The notes below the pieces were generated by a model. The model did no database searches. It was not told where the DNA came from and worked only from the letters and a program-made list of their open reading frames with translations. A stretch of 64,000 bases of DNA from Halomonas citrativorans (GTDB lineage Bacteria > Pseudomonadota > Gammaproteobacteria > Pseudomonadales > Halomonadaceae): the NCBI RefSeq assembly GCF_900163645.1, contig NZ_FUKM01000050.1, forward strand, positions 21,955-85,954, written 5' to 3'. The first letter of the stretch is position 1. The number at the start of each line of letters is the position of its first letter. The translations under genes were made by a program, and so were the position numbers. This document shows, piece by piece, positions 1-8,775 of this stretch.

Positions 1-118
1 TCCGCTCTTCTGTTTCAGAGGGGTGGCGTGCCACGGTAAAACGTAGCGTTTCATACACCCCACGATCCAGGTCGGTAAGGTTAATATCAACTTTGTAAGG
101 CGTCGCACTAAGGGCCAT
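1..118 (-). CDS. YaeQ family protein, N-terminal part
   Basis: The complement of the first 118 bases encodes a start Met and 38 further residues before running off the window. The visible N-terminus begins [18 protein letters not shown] and reaches RHPSETEER, which matches the conserved start of YaeQ family proteins (small PD-(D/E)XK-fold proteins of unclear role). It lies downstream of the glutathione transferase gene on the same strand with a gap of about 56 bases, so the two may be cotranscribed. The function of YaeQ is not established, and only the N-terminal part can be seen. Confidence 0.72.
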   Translation of the reverse strand, partial: MALSATPYKVDINLTDLDRGVYETLRFTVARHPSETEER

Positions 119-174
119 CAGAATATCCAGCGATAAATTTTGGCTAGTTTACCTGATGCGCGGCCCGATAGGCG

Positions 175-864
175 CTAGGCATTCCGATAATCAGCCGTTA
201 GGGTGCTGTGTTTTAACGTATCGGCTTCGTGATTAGGCTCACGCCATTTTTCGTCGAGCGCTGCTTGATACCACGCCTGCATCGCTGGCAGCGTCAACAG
301 GTGCTTTGCATAAGCGTTCGAAGCCTCGCTTAAAGGCAAGCCAAACGTTTGTACACGGAAGACGACAGGTGCGTAGAAGGCATCTACCGCCGTAAATTCG
401 TCACCTGCCAGGTAAGGGCCACCAAAGCGTGAAAGGCCTTCTTGCCAAAGCCTATCCAATCGAGCGAGATCAGCTCTGAGCCCAGCAGAAACATCCTGAA
501 GCGTGACGCGCACGCCGCAGTTCATGGGGCATTCGTTACGTAACGTGGAAAAGCCGCTATGCATTTCGGCGCTGGCCGAACGTGCCCAGGCACGTATTGT
601 CGCCTCTTTTGGCCATACCCGAGCATGCTGCTCGGCAATGTATTCAACAATGGCCAGCGAATCCCAGACGGCCGTCTCGCCATCCACCAGGCAAGGCACA
701 AGCCCGGAAGGCGAAAAGCGAATAAACGTATCACGACTCGCCCCATTGCCACCCTCAAAGGCCATAACGTGTTCCTTAAAAGGGATATTAAGCGCTTTCA
801 TAAGCACCCAAGGCCGCAATGACCATGAAGAGTAATTCTTGTTGGCAATGTAGAGATCAAACAT
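175..864 (-). CDS. Glutathione S-transferase family protein
   Basis: This is a 229-residue cytosolic glutathione-transferase-type protein. The N-terminal thioredoxin-like half begins with LYIANKNYSSWSLRPW, where the SSWSLRPW loop carries the likely catalytic Ser, and has the cis-Pro strand SGLVPCLVD followed by the glutathione-binding WDSLAIVEYIAE. The C-terminal half is the usual helical domain, with GPYLAGDEFTAVDAFYAP. The family conjugates glutathione to electrophiles or isomerises substrates; nothing here shows the substrate. It is transcribed divergently from the gluconate/idonate operon, with a 212-base gap that holds a sugar-acid operator close to the other gene. Length is normal for the family. 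Confidence 0.88.
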   Translation of the reverse strand: MFDLYIANKNYSSWSLRPWVLMKALNIPFKEHVMAFEGGNGASRDTFIRFSPSGLVPCLVDGETAVWDSLAIVEYIAEQHARVWPKEATIRAWARSASAEMHSGFSTLRNECPMNCGVRVTLQDVSAGLRADLARLDRLWQEGLSRFGGPYLAGDEFTAVDAFYAPVVFRVQTFGLPLSEASNAYAKHLLTLPAMQAWYQAALDEKWREPNHEADTLKHSTLTADYRNA

Positions 865-1025
865 GGTTACCCCTTTTTTACGTCAAATAAGCAAGGATGG
901 CTACGCTGGTCGCATTAGGTCGCCTTTCTTTATCCCATAAACTGCCTGTTTCATCGTCAAACAGATTCTTTTTTTTACTTTATTTAAACCAAGGTCGTGT
1001 ATGCAAGAAAATATCAAGCTGTACG

Positions 1026-1041
1026 ATGTTACCGATAACAT
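1026..1041. promoter_or_regulatory. GntR/IdnR-type operator
   Basis: The 16 bases ATGTTACCGATAACAT form a perfect 6-4-6 inverted repeat (ATGTTA / TAACAT). This agrees with the operator bound by the LacI-family gluconate repressors GntR and IdnR of enterobacteria. It lies 35 bases upstream of the permease start, where a repressor would block or overlap the promoter. The regulator gene is not in this window. Confidence 0.75.
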
Positions 1042-1076
1042 AGTCAGCAATTAGCACTATCATTGGGAGTACTCGC

Positions 1077-2456
1077 ATGGATGGATGGACGCAAACGTTG
1101 TCCACAGGACCGTTGCTAGGCATTGCAGCATTAGCGGTCTTATCCCTTTTAATATTGATCATCAGACTCAAGATGCATGCGTTTGTGGCGTTGATGTTGG
1201 TGAGCTTACTGACGGCGCTCGCCACGCAGATTCCAGTCAATGCGATTGTTCCCACAATGGTGGATAGCTTTGGGGGAACGCTAGGCGCTGTTGCTCTACT
1301 GGTAGGGTTAGGGGCAATGCTTGGCAAGCTTGTTGAGCATTCAGGCGGCGCCAAAGCGCTTGCCGATAAAATGATTGATCTCTTCGGCGAAAAGCGAGCG
1401 CCTTTTGCCCTCGGTATCACGTCACTGCTAATGGGCTTTCCGATATTTTTTGATGCCGGTTTGATCGTCATGCTGCCCATTATCTTTGCAGTTTCGCGTC
1501 GTCTGGGCGGCCCCATCCTTCTTTATGCCATGCCTGCTGCCGCTGCCTTTTCGGTTATGCATGTTTTCCTGCCCCCTCACCCAGGCCCGGTTACCGCATC
1601 GGAGCTTTATGAGGCAAATTTAGGGTTATTGCTGCTTGCTGGCGTGGTGATTGCATTCCCCCTTTGGTGGATATCAGGCTATATGTGGGGGAAAATTGTC
1701 GCGAAGCGCTACCCCTTCCCTCTCGCAGACTCCCTGTTCGGTGACGTCAGCGATGACCACGTTATCAACCCGCCTTCGGTCAGCGTTGTTATCAGCATGC
1801 TGTTGCTGCCGATTGTGCTGATCTTCATGAACACCGGCTTAAACTTTCTTCGCTCAATGGGCGTTGTGGATAGTGACGCGCTATGGTTCCAACTGCTATC
1901 AGCCGTCGGCAACACGCCGGTAGCGCTGCTTATTTCAACGTTGGTAGCAATGTTAGTACTAGGCCGCCGCCAAGGTATCGGAGGCAGTGCGTTAGAAAAA
2001 ATACTGGATTCTTCTCTGGGGCCGATTTGCTCGGTGATCCTGATAACCGGCGCTGGGGGCATGTTCGGAGGTGTACTCAGGGCATCCGGCATTGGCGATG
2101 CGTTATCGAGTTCGCTCAGCGATATTGGTTTACCGATCATTCTGGCGGCTTATGTCATTGCCGTGATTATGCGCTTGGCCCAAGGCTCGGCAACTGTCGC
2201 TCTGGTAACCGCCGCTGGGCTCATGGCACCCGCCGTGATTGGCGGTGACTTTACATCCATGCAGGTAGTGGCGATTACCCTGGCAACAGCAGCGGGCTCT
2301 GTCTTTGCGGGGCATGTCAACGACTCCGGGTTCTGGCTCGTTGGCCGCCTTTTAGGAATGGACGTCAAGACAACGCTCAAGACCTGGACAGTGCAGCAGG
2401 CGCTCGAATCCGTTGTCGGCTTTATATTCGCGGTTATTATTTTCATGCTGTTTTAG
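1077..2456 (+). CDS. GntP family gluconate/idonate permease
   Basis: A 459-residue, very hydrophobic protein of the GntP family, the H+-coupled importers of gluconate, L-idonate and related sugar acids in the inner membrane. Hydrophobic segments run almost the whole length. Family-like stretches include GLGAMLGKLVEHSGGA, FFDAGLIVMLPI, MHVFLPPHPGP and the C-terminal AAGSVFAGHVNDSGFWLV. The ATG at 1077 has a GGGAGT ribosome site six bases upstream. It is the first gene of a three-gene operon with idnO and idnD, which makes L-idonate and 5-ketogluconate/gluconate the likely substrates, so an idnT/gntT-type role is inferred. Control by a GntR/IdnR-like repressor is suggested by the operator at 1026-1041. 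Confidence 0.88.
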   Translation: MDGWTQTLSTGPLLGIAALAVLSLLILIIRLKMHAFVALMLVSLLTALATQIPVNAIVPTMVDSFGGTLGAVALLVGLGAMLGKLVEHSGGAKALADKMIDLFGEKRAPFALGITSLLMGFPIFFDAGLIVMLPIIFAVSRRLGGPILLYAMPAAAAFSVMHVFLPPHPGPVTASELYEANLGLLLLAGVVIAFPLWWISGYMWGKIVAKRYPFPLADSLFGDVSDDHVINPPSVSVVISMLLLPIVLIFMNTGLNFLRSMGVVDSDALWFQLLSAVGNTPVALLISTLVAMLVLGRRQGIGGSALEKILDSSLGPICSVILITGAGGMFGGVLRASGIGDALSSSLSDIGLPIILAAYVIAVIMRLAQGSATVALVTAAGLMAPAVIGGDFTSMQVVAITLATAAGSVFAGHVNDSGFWLVGRLLGMDVKTTLKTWTVQQALESVVGFIFAVIIFMLF

Positions 2457-2465
2457 GTGAGCACG

Positions 2466-3236
2466 ATGACAAAAACACTTTTCGATATTAACGGCCGCTT
2501 GGCACTGGTAACCGGATCCTCAAGGGGGCTGGGCAATGCGCTTGCTAGGGGGCTTGCTTCCCAAGGAGCTCATATCATTGTGCATGGGCGGGACCTGGAA
2601 AGCGTCAAGGAGGAAGCCCTCAACATCGCCCAAGAGACAGGCGCCAACGTTGAAGCCATCAGCTTTGATGTCACTGATGCCCGGGCGACTCAGCAAGCCG
2701 TAGAAGCACTTATCGATCAATTTGGCGTTCCGGATATCCTGGTCAACAATGCAGGGCTTCAACGCCGAGCGCCGTTCAATGAGTACTCTACGTCAGATTG
2801 GGATGCGCTCATCGCCACCAATCTTTCGAGCCTGTTTTACGTGTCTCGTGCGTTGACTCCAGCCATGAGTGAACGCGGCTCGGGTAAGGTCATCAACATC
2901 GGCTCGGTACAGTCCAAACTTGCCAGAGAAACCATCGCCCCCTATTCGGCAACCAAAGGCGGTGTTGCTCTGCTCACGCAGGGCATGGCTGCTGACCTCG
3001 CTCGCTTCAACATTCAGGTCAACTGCATTTCTCCTGGCTATTTCAAAACCAAAATGAATACAGCGTTATGGCAAGACCCGAGTTTTAATCAGTGGGTGGA
3101 AAAACGTACCCCAGCGCAACGCTGGGGGCATTTCGACGAACTGGTGGGCACGCTGGTCTATCTCTGTTCGGATGCTTCAAGTTTCGTTTCTGGACAAAAT
3201 ATTTTCGTTGATGGCGGAATGACCTCGGTGGTTTAA
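2466..3236 (+). CDS. idnO: Gluconate 5-dehydrogenase (SDR family)
   Basis: A 256-residue classical short-chain dehydrogenase that interconverts 5-keto-D-gluconate and D-gluconate with NAD(P)H. Visible are the dinucleotide-binding TGSSRGLG (residues 16-23), NNAG (94-97) and the catalytic Ser147, Tyr160 and Lys164 in the Y-x3-K pattern. The strings NNAGLQRR, FNIQVNCISPGYFKTKMN, RTPAQRWG and the end FVDGGM closely follow Escherichia coli IdnO. A GTG codon at 2457 would allow a longer form, but the ATG at 2466 has AGGTGA six bases upstream and fits the family length, so I start there. It follows the permease by nine bases and is followed by idnD. Confidence 0.9.
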   Translation: MTKTLFDINGRLALVTGSSRGLGNALARGLASQGAHIIVHGRDLESVKEEALNIAQETGANVEAISFDVTDARATQQAVEALIDQFGVPDILVNNAGLQRRAPFNEYSTSDWDALIATNLSSLFYVSRALTPAMSERGSGKVINIGSVQSKLARETIAPYSATKGGVALLTQGMAADLARFNIQVNCISPGYFKTKMNTALWQDPSFNQWVEKRTPAQRWGHFDELVGTLVYLCSDASSFVSGQNIFVDGGMTSVV

Positions 3237-3268
3237 CACCTGGAAATTGCCTTTGGGGATGAAGCACC

Positions 3269-4279
3269 ATGCAAGCATTAGTTATTCACGGTAAGCAGGA
3301 TCTGCGCGAAGAAAATATTGATCTCCCAGCGCTCGCTCCCGGAAAAGTGCGCTTACGTATGTCTTTCGGTGGAATATGTGGCTCGGATCTTCATTATTAT
3401 CATGAAGGTGCCAACGGTGCTTTTGTTGTTCGTGAGCCATTGATTCCAGGTCACGAAATGTCAGGAGTAGTCGATGAAGACCCAAGCGGACAATGGCCGC
3501 TTGGCACACCGGTAACACTGCACCCCGCCACATTCGGGCAAAGCCAAACCGGTATCGAAGATAAGCCCCACTTGTGGCCCAACGGAGCCTATTTGGGCTC
3601 CGCGTCAACCTGGCCACATACGCAAGGGGGCATGAGTCAATTCCTTGATGTCGATGCCAGCATGTTGCGTGCATTACCCGATACTCTGCCACTCAAACGT
3701 GCAGCCTTAGCAGAGCCACTTGCTGTGGGTCTGCATGGAATCGAAGTAGCCGGAGGTGTTGACCAAAAGCGCGTATTGGTATGTGGAGCTGGACCTATAG
3801 GTCTACTCGCTGCCGCTGCTGCACTTGCCAGGGGCGCAAAAGAGGTATGCATTACCGATATTCTTGAGGGACCGCTGTCACGTGCGAAAATACTCGGGGT
3901 TCATCGCACCATTCAGGTGGATAGGGAAGTGCTCCCCGAGGAGGCCTTTGACGTGGTGCTTGAGTGCACCGGCGTTCCCGTCTCTATCAATAATGCTATT
4001 CTCGCCGTGCGCCGCGCTGGCGTTATTGCTCAAATAGGTATGATGCCTGCCGCTCCGCAGCCCATTGCGCTTGCATCGCTGATTGCGAAAGAAGTTCAGC
4101 TTAGAGGCTGTTTCCGGTTCAATAATGAGATTGATGAAGCTATCGCGCTACTGGCAGCTAATTCAAACTTTGATCACGTTATTACGCATGTATTGCCCGC
4201 CGCCGATGCTCAACAAGCCTTTGCTATAGCCAAAGATGCGGAGGTGTCCGGCAAGGTATTGATCGAGTTATGGAAGTAA
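3269..4279 (+). CDS. idnD: L-idonate 5-dehydrogenase (zinc MDR family)
   Basis: A 336-residue medium-chain, zinc-dependent dehydrogenase that oxidises L-idonate to 5-keto-D-gluconate, the substrate of IdnO. The catalytic-zinc signature GGICGSDLHYYHEGANGAF and PLIPGHEMSGVV is very close to known IdnD. A nucleotide-binding loop CGAGPIGLLAAAAA follows in the second domain. The family's structural-zinc cysteine lobe is not evident; the region after the HPA motif instead reads QSQTGIEDKPHLWP. It lies 32 bases after idnO and ends the operon, with a hairpin at 4313-4332. Gluconate kinase and the regulator are not in view. Confidence 0.9.
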   Translation: MQALVIHGKQDLREENIDLPALAPGKVRLRMSFGGICGSDLHYYHEGANGAFVVREPLIPGHEMSGVVDEDPSGQWPLGTPVTLHPATFGQSQTGIEDKPHLWPNGAYLGSASTWPHTQGGMSQFLDVDASMLRALPDTLPLKRAALAEPLAVGLHGIEVAGGVDQKRVLVCGAGPIGLLAAAAALARGAKEVCITDILEGPLSRAKILGVHRTIQVDREVLPEEAFDVVLECTGVPVSINNAILAVRRAGVIAQIGMMPAAPQPIALASLIAKEVQLRGCFRFNNEIDEAIALLAANSNFDHVITHVLPAADAQQAFAIAKDAEVSGKVLIELWK

Positions 4280-4312
4280 CAGATCAACGATTAAGATAAT
4301 TGATCCCAAAAA

Positions 4313-4332
4313 GGGTGGCGTTACCGCCACCC
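4313..4332. terminator. Bidirectional terminator hairpin
   Basis: An 8-base-pair GC-rich stem, GGGTGGCG / CGCCACCC, closes a TTAC loop between two convergent genes. On the minus strand the stem is followed by five T residues, so it is best placed to end the enoyl-CoA hydratase transcript. It can also serve the idnD transcript. Confidence 0.75.
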
Positions 4333-4381
4333 CCTCAATAATTGACGGAAACCAACCGACGTACCTATCACGCCAACCTGA

Positions 4382-5155
4382 CTAAAAGTTGGCCTTACGC
4401 TTTTCTATAAATGCGCTCATGCCCTCTTTTTGCTCTTCACCGGCAAAGCAGAGCGCAAACAGGCTAGTCTCCAGGGCCAATGCACTATCAAGGTCCTGGT
4501 CCATCCCGTCATGAACGGCCTGCTTGGCACCGCGTACCGACTGAGGGCCATTGCCTTTTAACTGCTGGGTAAGCTCTTCGACATAACTTTCAAGCTCTGC
4601 CTGAGGCATTACGCGGTTAACCAGACCGATGCGTAGCGCTTCTTTCGCGTCTATCTTGCGCCCTGTCGTCACAAGATCAATCGCCATGGCTGGACCTACG
4701 CGGCGTGGTAAGCGTTGCGTACCACCAAAGCCTGGGATGACACCCAACAGAACTTCGGGCTGGCCGAATACCGCGTTGTCGCTGGCTACTGCCCAGTCGC
4801 AGGCCAGTGCCAGTTCGCAGCCGCCGCCAAGGCAAAACCCGTTCACAAGGGCGACCACCGGCACCGGAAGCGTTTCAAGTCGTTGAATGGTTCGTAACGC
4901 CTGGCTTGCAAAGGCGCGCGCTTCTTCCGGCGTTTTATCACGCATTTCGGTGATATCCGCTCCAGCGACAAAGGACTTTTCACCGGCGCCAGTAATTAAT
5001 ACGGCGCGTAGGTTTGTCTGATTTTCAAGCTCAGTAAGGTGGGTCTCTAGCGCAGAAAGCACATCGCTATTTAACGCATTCAACGCCTTGGGGCGGTTGA
5101 TGGTCAGGCGGACAATCCCCTCGCTATCGACCTTTTCAATAACTGATTCGCTCAT
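4382..5155 (-). CDS. Enoyl-CoA hydratase/isomerase family protein
   Basis: A 257-residue crotonase-fold protein that probably hydrates trans-2-enoyl-CoA to 3-hydroxyacyl-CoA in fatty-acid or related acyl-CoA breakdown. The oxyanion-hole strand KSFVAGADITEM, the GGGCELALACD segment with the first catalytic Glu, and PEVLLGVIPGFGGTQRLPR with the second Glu are all present, so a true hydratase is likely rather than a divergent isomerase. The C-terminus FIEKRKANF is typical. It lies downstream of an acyl-CoA dehydrogenase on the same strand, though a hairpin separates them. The substrate chain length cannot be read from sequence. Confidence 0.9.
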   Translation of the reverse strand: MSESVIEKVDSEGIVRLTINRPKALNALNSDVLSALETHLTELENQTNLRAVLITGAGEKSFVAGADITEMRDKTPEEARAFASQALRTIQRLETLPVPVVALVNGFCLGGGCELALACDWAVASDNAVFGQPEVLLGVIPGFGGTQRLPRRVGPAMAIDLVTTGRKIDAKEALRIGLVNRVMPQAELESYVEELTQQLKGNGPQSVRGAKQAVHDGMDQDLDSALALETSLFALCFAGEEQKEGMSAFIEKRKANF

Positions 5156-5273
5156 ATTGGCTCCTTCATTGTTATGGTGGCTTACATCGTTATGACGGCT
5201 TAACTGGCCTGCCTTGCAACCCTAGCGAACGCTTGGTTGGGGGGCAATTACTTCTTCCCTCCCCCTCCAGATA

Positions 5274-5302
5274 AACAATCGCCTCCAAGGGCGGCGATTG
5301 TT
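5274..5302 (-). terminator. Hairpin after the acyl-CoA dehydrogenase gene
   Basis: The inverted repeat AACAATCGCC / GGCGATTGTT gives a perfect 10-base-pair stem with a 9-base loop, 12 bases past the dehydrogenase stop codon. The tract after the stem on the minus strand has few T residues, so termination may be incomplete and allow some read-through into the hydratase gene. Confidence 0.6.
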
Positions 5303-5314
5303 GCAATAAGGCGA

Positions 5315-7102
5315 TTAGCCAATCTCGAAATCACTCAGGCATTGAATGCCTGCGTCAATTACCGCCCGCTGGGCACGCCCTACAGGGAGCCACTGGGTGA
5401 TCACAAACTGTGCGCTTAGGAGTTTTGCCTTATAGAAGGAGTCTGTTGTGCCCTGCCCAATGGCCGCCTGCGCACTGAGTGCCGCTTGCCCCATTTGCCA
5501 GGCGCATAACACATGGCCTGCCAGGTTTAGCAACGGGGTCGCATAACCCTGTACGGCATCGGGCCCTTTTTCCGGGTCTTTGCCCTGCTCAAGCACCTGC
5601 TGCTTAGCAGCGCTTAAATCCTCAAGTCCGGCAGCCAGCGCCTGCCCCAAATGAGCCAACGCAGGTTCAGCCTTGAGACGTTCAACCGTGTCGGCTACCT
5701 CGTTTAGCAAGCTGGAAAACGCTTCGCCATTATCACGCTGTAACTTGCGTCCTGCTAAATCCAGTGCCTGAATGCCGTTAGTGCCTTCATAAATGGGTGC
5801 GATACGAGCATCACGCAGCAGCTGTGCCGCGCCGGTTTCTTCGATATATCCCATCCCGCCGTGCACCTGAATACCTAACGAGGCGATCTCTACCGCTTGA
5901 TCCGTCGAGAAGCTTTTTACCACAGGAATCAGGATATCCACGCGAGCCTGAGCCGCCTGGCGTTCACTCTCGTTTTCAGCATGGCGGGCGGTGTCCAGCT
6001 GTGCTGCACAGTACAGCGCTAACGCACGCAGCGCATCGGTGCGTGCACGCATGGAAAGCAGCATGCGCCGCACGTCGAGATGCTCACTGATGGAGCACTC
6101 TTTACCGCCTCGCGCTGCCGACAAACGACCCTGATGGCGCTCTTTTGCGTAGGCAAACGCGTGCTGGCAGGCGCGTTCGGCCACGCCAATCCCTTGGATA
6201 CCCACTTTATGACGCGCCTCGTTCATCATGGTGAACATGTGATTCAGGCCGCGCCCCTCTTCACCCACCAGATAACCAATTGCCCCACCCTGCTCGCCAA
6301 AACTTAACGAACAAGTCGGTGAGCCGTGGATACCCAGCTTGTGCTCAATGGCGGTGCATAAAACGTCGTTACGCTCGCCCAGGGTGCCATCATCATTGAC
6401 GAGAAATTGGGGCACCAGAAACAGCGAGATGCCTTTATTACCTTCAGGCGCATCAGGTTTACGCGCCAGCACAAAATGAATGATATTTTCAGCGGCGTCG
6501 TGCTCACCCCAGGTAATATAGATTTTCTGGCCACTTATCCGGTAATGATCACCTTCAGGTACTGCCTTGGTACGCACTTTAGAAAGATCCGACCCTGCCT
6601 GGGGTTCGGTCAGGTTCATGGTGCCTGTCCAGATCCCTTCTACCAGATTGGGTAAATACGTCGCTTTCAGCGGCTCGCTGCCATGATGGGCCAATGCTTC
6701 AATGGCGCCAGCGGTTAACATGGGACAAAGCCCTAACGCCATATTGGCACCGTGGAGCATCTCCTGAACGGCACTGGCCACCACTTCAGGCAAGTTCTGC
6801 CCACCTAACGCTTCCGATACGCCGATGCCGTTCCAGCCGCCTTCTACATACGTCAGGTAGGCCGCCGCGAACCCGTCAGGCGTCGTTACTCGCCCATCCG
6901 GATGGTGTTTGGCGCCTTGATGATCACCGGTAGCATTTAGCGGCCCCCACACGTCACCCGCAAGCTTGGCGGCTTCATCCAGCACCGCCTCAACAACGTC
7001 GGGTGTTGTCTCTGTAAAATTGGACAGCGTCAGCGAGTGATGCCCGAGCAGTTCTTCGAGCACAAAACGCAAATCGCGTACCGGCGCGACGTAGTGATTC
7101 AT
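5315..7102 (-). CDS. Acyl-CoA dehydrogenase, 595-residue DmdC-like type
   Basis: A FAD-dependent acyl-CoA dehydrogenase of the long form that carries an extra C-terminal domain. This form includes the 3-methylmercaptopropionyl-CoA dehydrogenases (DmdC) and many uncharacterised paralogues. It begins with a short MNHYVAPVRDLRFVLEEL leader typical of this subfamily. FAD and substrate motifs visible are TGTMNLTEPQAGSDLS, KIYITWGEH and MMNEARHKVGIQG. The segment IHGGMGYIEET is followed by APIYEGTNGIQALDL, where the Glu of YEGT is the expected catalytic base. The last ~120 residues form the extra helical domain. The substrate is not defined by sequence; methylthioalkanoyl-CoA is only one option. 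Confidence 0.9.
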   Translation of the reverse strand: MNHYVAPVRDLRFVLEELLGHHSLTLSNFTETTPDVVEAVLDEAAKLAGDVWGPLNATGDHQGAKHHPDGRVTTPDGFAAAYLTYVEGGWNGIGVSEALGGQNLPEVVASAVQEMLHGANMALGLCPMLTAGAIEALAHHGSEPLKATYLPNLVEGIWTGTMNLTEPQAGSDLSKVRTKAVPEGDHYRISGQKIYITWGEHDAAENIIHFVLARKPDAPEGNKGISLFLVPQFLVNDDGTLGERNDVLCTAIEHKLGIHGSPTCSLSFGEQGGAIGYLVGEEGRGLNHMFTMMNEARHKVGIQGIGVAERACQHAFAYAKERHQGRLSAARGGKECSISEHLDVRRMLLSMRARTDALRALALYCAAQLDTARHAENESERQAAQARVDILIPVVKSFSTDQAVEIASLGIQVHGGMGYIEETGAAQLLRDARIAPIYEGTNGIQALDLAGRKLQRDNGEAFSSLLNEVADTVERLKAEPALAHLGQALAAGLEDLSAAKQQVLEQGKDPEKGPDAVQGYATPLLNLAGHVLCAWQMGQAALSAQAAIGQGTTDSFYKAKLLSAQFVITQWLPVGRAQRAVIDAGIQCLSDFEIG

Positions 7103-7231
7103 GGCAAAACCTCGATGTAGAAATAAAACAGTCGTTTGTTATAAACCGTTATATTCGATAGTAGTTTCCTGCCTATCGTTACACCATTAGCCCAACGTCT
7201 CACCTCTTTACGATACAGACCCGCTACCAAA

Positions 7232-8605
7232 TTACTTACGCGTACCTAACTGTTCCACATCGTCATAGTAGGCAATTCGGGTTTCTTCCTCGGCGGGCGG
7301 GCCGACTACGGGTTCCGCTACGTCCACGTTTGGTACTGCATCCGACAAGTCTTCCAGATGCTCGTGCTCAAGCGCCCCTTGGACAAGCTCCTCGGTAACC
7401 ACAAGCTCTGCCCCGGCCGCAGTCATGGGCGTCGTCGCGGTAAACGGCGCCACCGGCATCGGGGCGGGGCGCACGCTGCGCCGCCAGGCAAAAAAGAGCA
7501 GGAAGAACAGGCTGAGCCCACCAAATGCCCAGAACAACCCGGCATCGCCCACTGCTGTCATAACGGGTGAGATCATCAGCGGGCTTAAGGTTGCCCCGAT
7601 AGAGTTAATCAGCAAAAGTCCTTGGCTCATACGTACAAGCGCCCCGGCTGGTGCTCGGTCGGCAGCATGACTGACGGCCACGGGGTAGAACGCAAATACT
7701 CCACCGCCCAGCAAAAACAGTAATACCGCCAGCAGCGGCGTGGAGAGCGGTAGCCAAAGAATTGCCGCCGACACCAGCACACAAAAACCACTGATCCCGA
7801 TAAGTACCATTTGGCGGTCGTGACGGTCTGACCAGCGCCCAATTGGATACTGAAGCAGCATGGCCCCCAGCACCACCAGCGCCATCATCTGGCCGACCTG
7901 ATTCACGCTCATTCCAATGCGCTGCAAATAAAGGGGCAGCAGGGTATACGCCGCCGCGACTACCATGCCCGACCCCAGGCTACCCAGCACACCCGTTGGG
8001 GTTAACATGATCAGTCGATAAGGAGGTAGCGGTTCGGCGTGCTCAATCAGAGGGGTAACACGCGGAATCATCGCCATTGGCAGCACAGAAAGCGATGCCA
8101 GCATGCCGATCACCATAAACGGTGCCGTCACGCCCATGGCATTGGTGACGCCCAGCAATAGCTGACCAATGACACCGGCGGCGTAAAGCGAAATCATGTA
8201 GAGCGCCAACAGGCGGCCACGTACCTTTTGTTCGCCTGCCGTGAGCAGCCAGCTCTCAATGACCAGATAGACGCCGACCGTTGCCCAGCCGCCAATCAAG
8301 CGCAATGCAAACCAGGCCCAAGGGTCAAAAAAGAGCCCTTGAAGAAGCACCGTCACGGCAACCAGCGAGGCGAAACTGCCATAGGAGCGAATGTGCCCAA
8401 TACGCAGCAATAACCGGTCGTTAAACAAGGCGCCCAAGGCCAGGCCAATAAAGTACGCTGATGAGACAATTCCGATCACTGTCGCAGACTCGCCTGCCGC
8501 ATCCAGGCGTACCGTGATCAAGGTAGCCAAAAAGCCGTTGCCAATGCCTAAAATAAACAAGCCCAACAGAGGCGCAAACGCCATAGCCAGTAATTGCCGC
8601 GACAT
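7232..8605 (-). CDS. MFS transporter, YcaD-like
   Basis: A 457-residue major-facilitator protein with about 12 membrane segments in the first ~385 residues, and then a hydrophilic, acidic tail of roughly 70 residues that most relatives lack. The first loop carries GALFNDRLLLRIGHIRSY, and the segment GGWATVGVYLVIESWLL resembles the YcaD/major-facilitator family 3 of proteobacteria. The substrate is unknown. It stands alone on the minus strand between the acyl-CoA dehydrogenase and a methyltransferase. The tail (rich in Glu, Val and Asp) may be a cytoplasmic regulatory extension; this is inference. Confidence 0.85.
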   Translation of the reverse strand: MSRQLLAMAFAPLLGLFILGIGNGFLATLITVRLDAAGESATVIGIVSSAYFIGLALGALFNDRLLLRIGHIRSYGSFASLVAVTVLLQGLFFDPWAWFALRLIGGWATVGVYLVIESWLLTAGEQKVRGRLLALYMISLYAAGVIGQLLLGVTNAMGVTAPFMVIGMLASLSVLPMAMIPRVTPLIEHAEPLPPYRLIMLTPTGVLGSLGSGMVVAAAYTLLPLYLQRIGMSVNQVGQMMALVVLGAMLLQYPIGRWSDRHDRQMVLIGISGFCVLVSAAILWLPLSTPLLAVLLFLLGGGVFAFYPVAVSHAADRAPAGALVRMSQGLLLINSIGATLSPLMISPVMTAVGDAGLFWAFGGLSLFFLLFFAWRRSVRPAPMPVAPFTATTPMTAAGAELVVTEELVQGALEHEHLEDLSDAVPNVDVAEPVVGPPAEEETRIAYYDDVEQLGTRK

Positions 8606-8775
8606 GAAAACCTCACCTTGCCAAACACGTTGTCAAAAAACAGGGTCAAAAAAAGCGGGCGTAGCTGTTTAAGAGCCGTTACCACCTTTTACACAACCAC
8701 AGGCAAGAAACGGGCGCGCAATTATTGCCCTGGATAGCATAAAGTCAACGCTTTTTCATAGCCTGTTCGTATCGA

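Noticed and set aside
980..1516. A 178-residue minus-strand frame opposite the start of the permease gene.
   Set aside because: It is a shadow of the GntP-family permease and would cover the sugar-acid operator.
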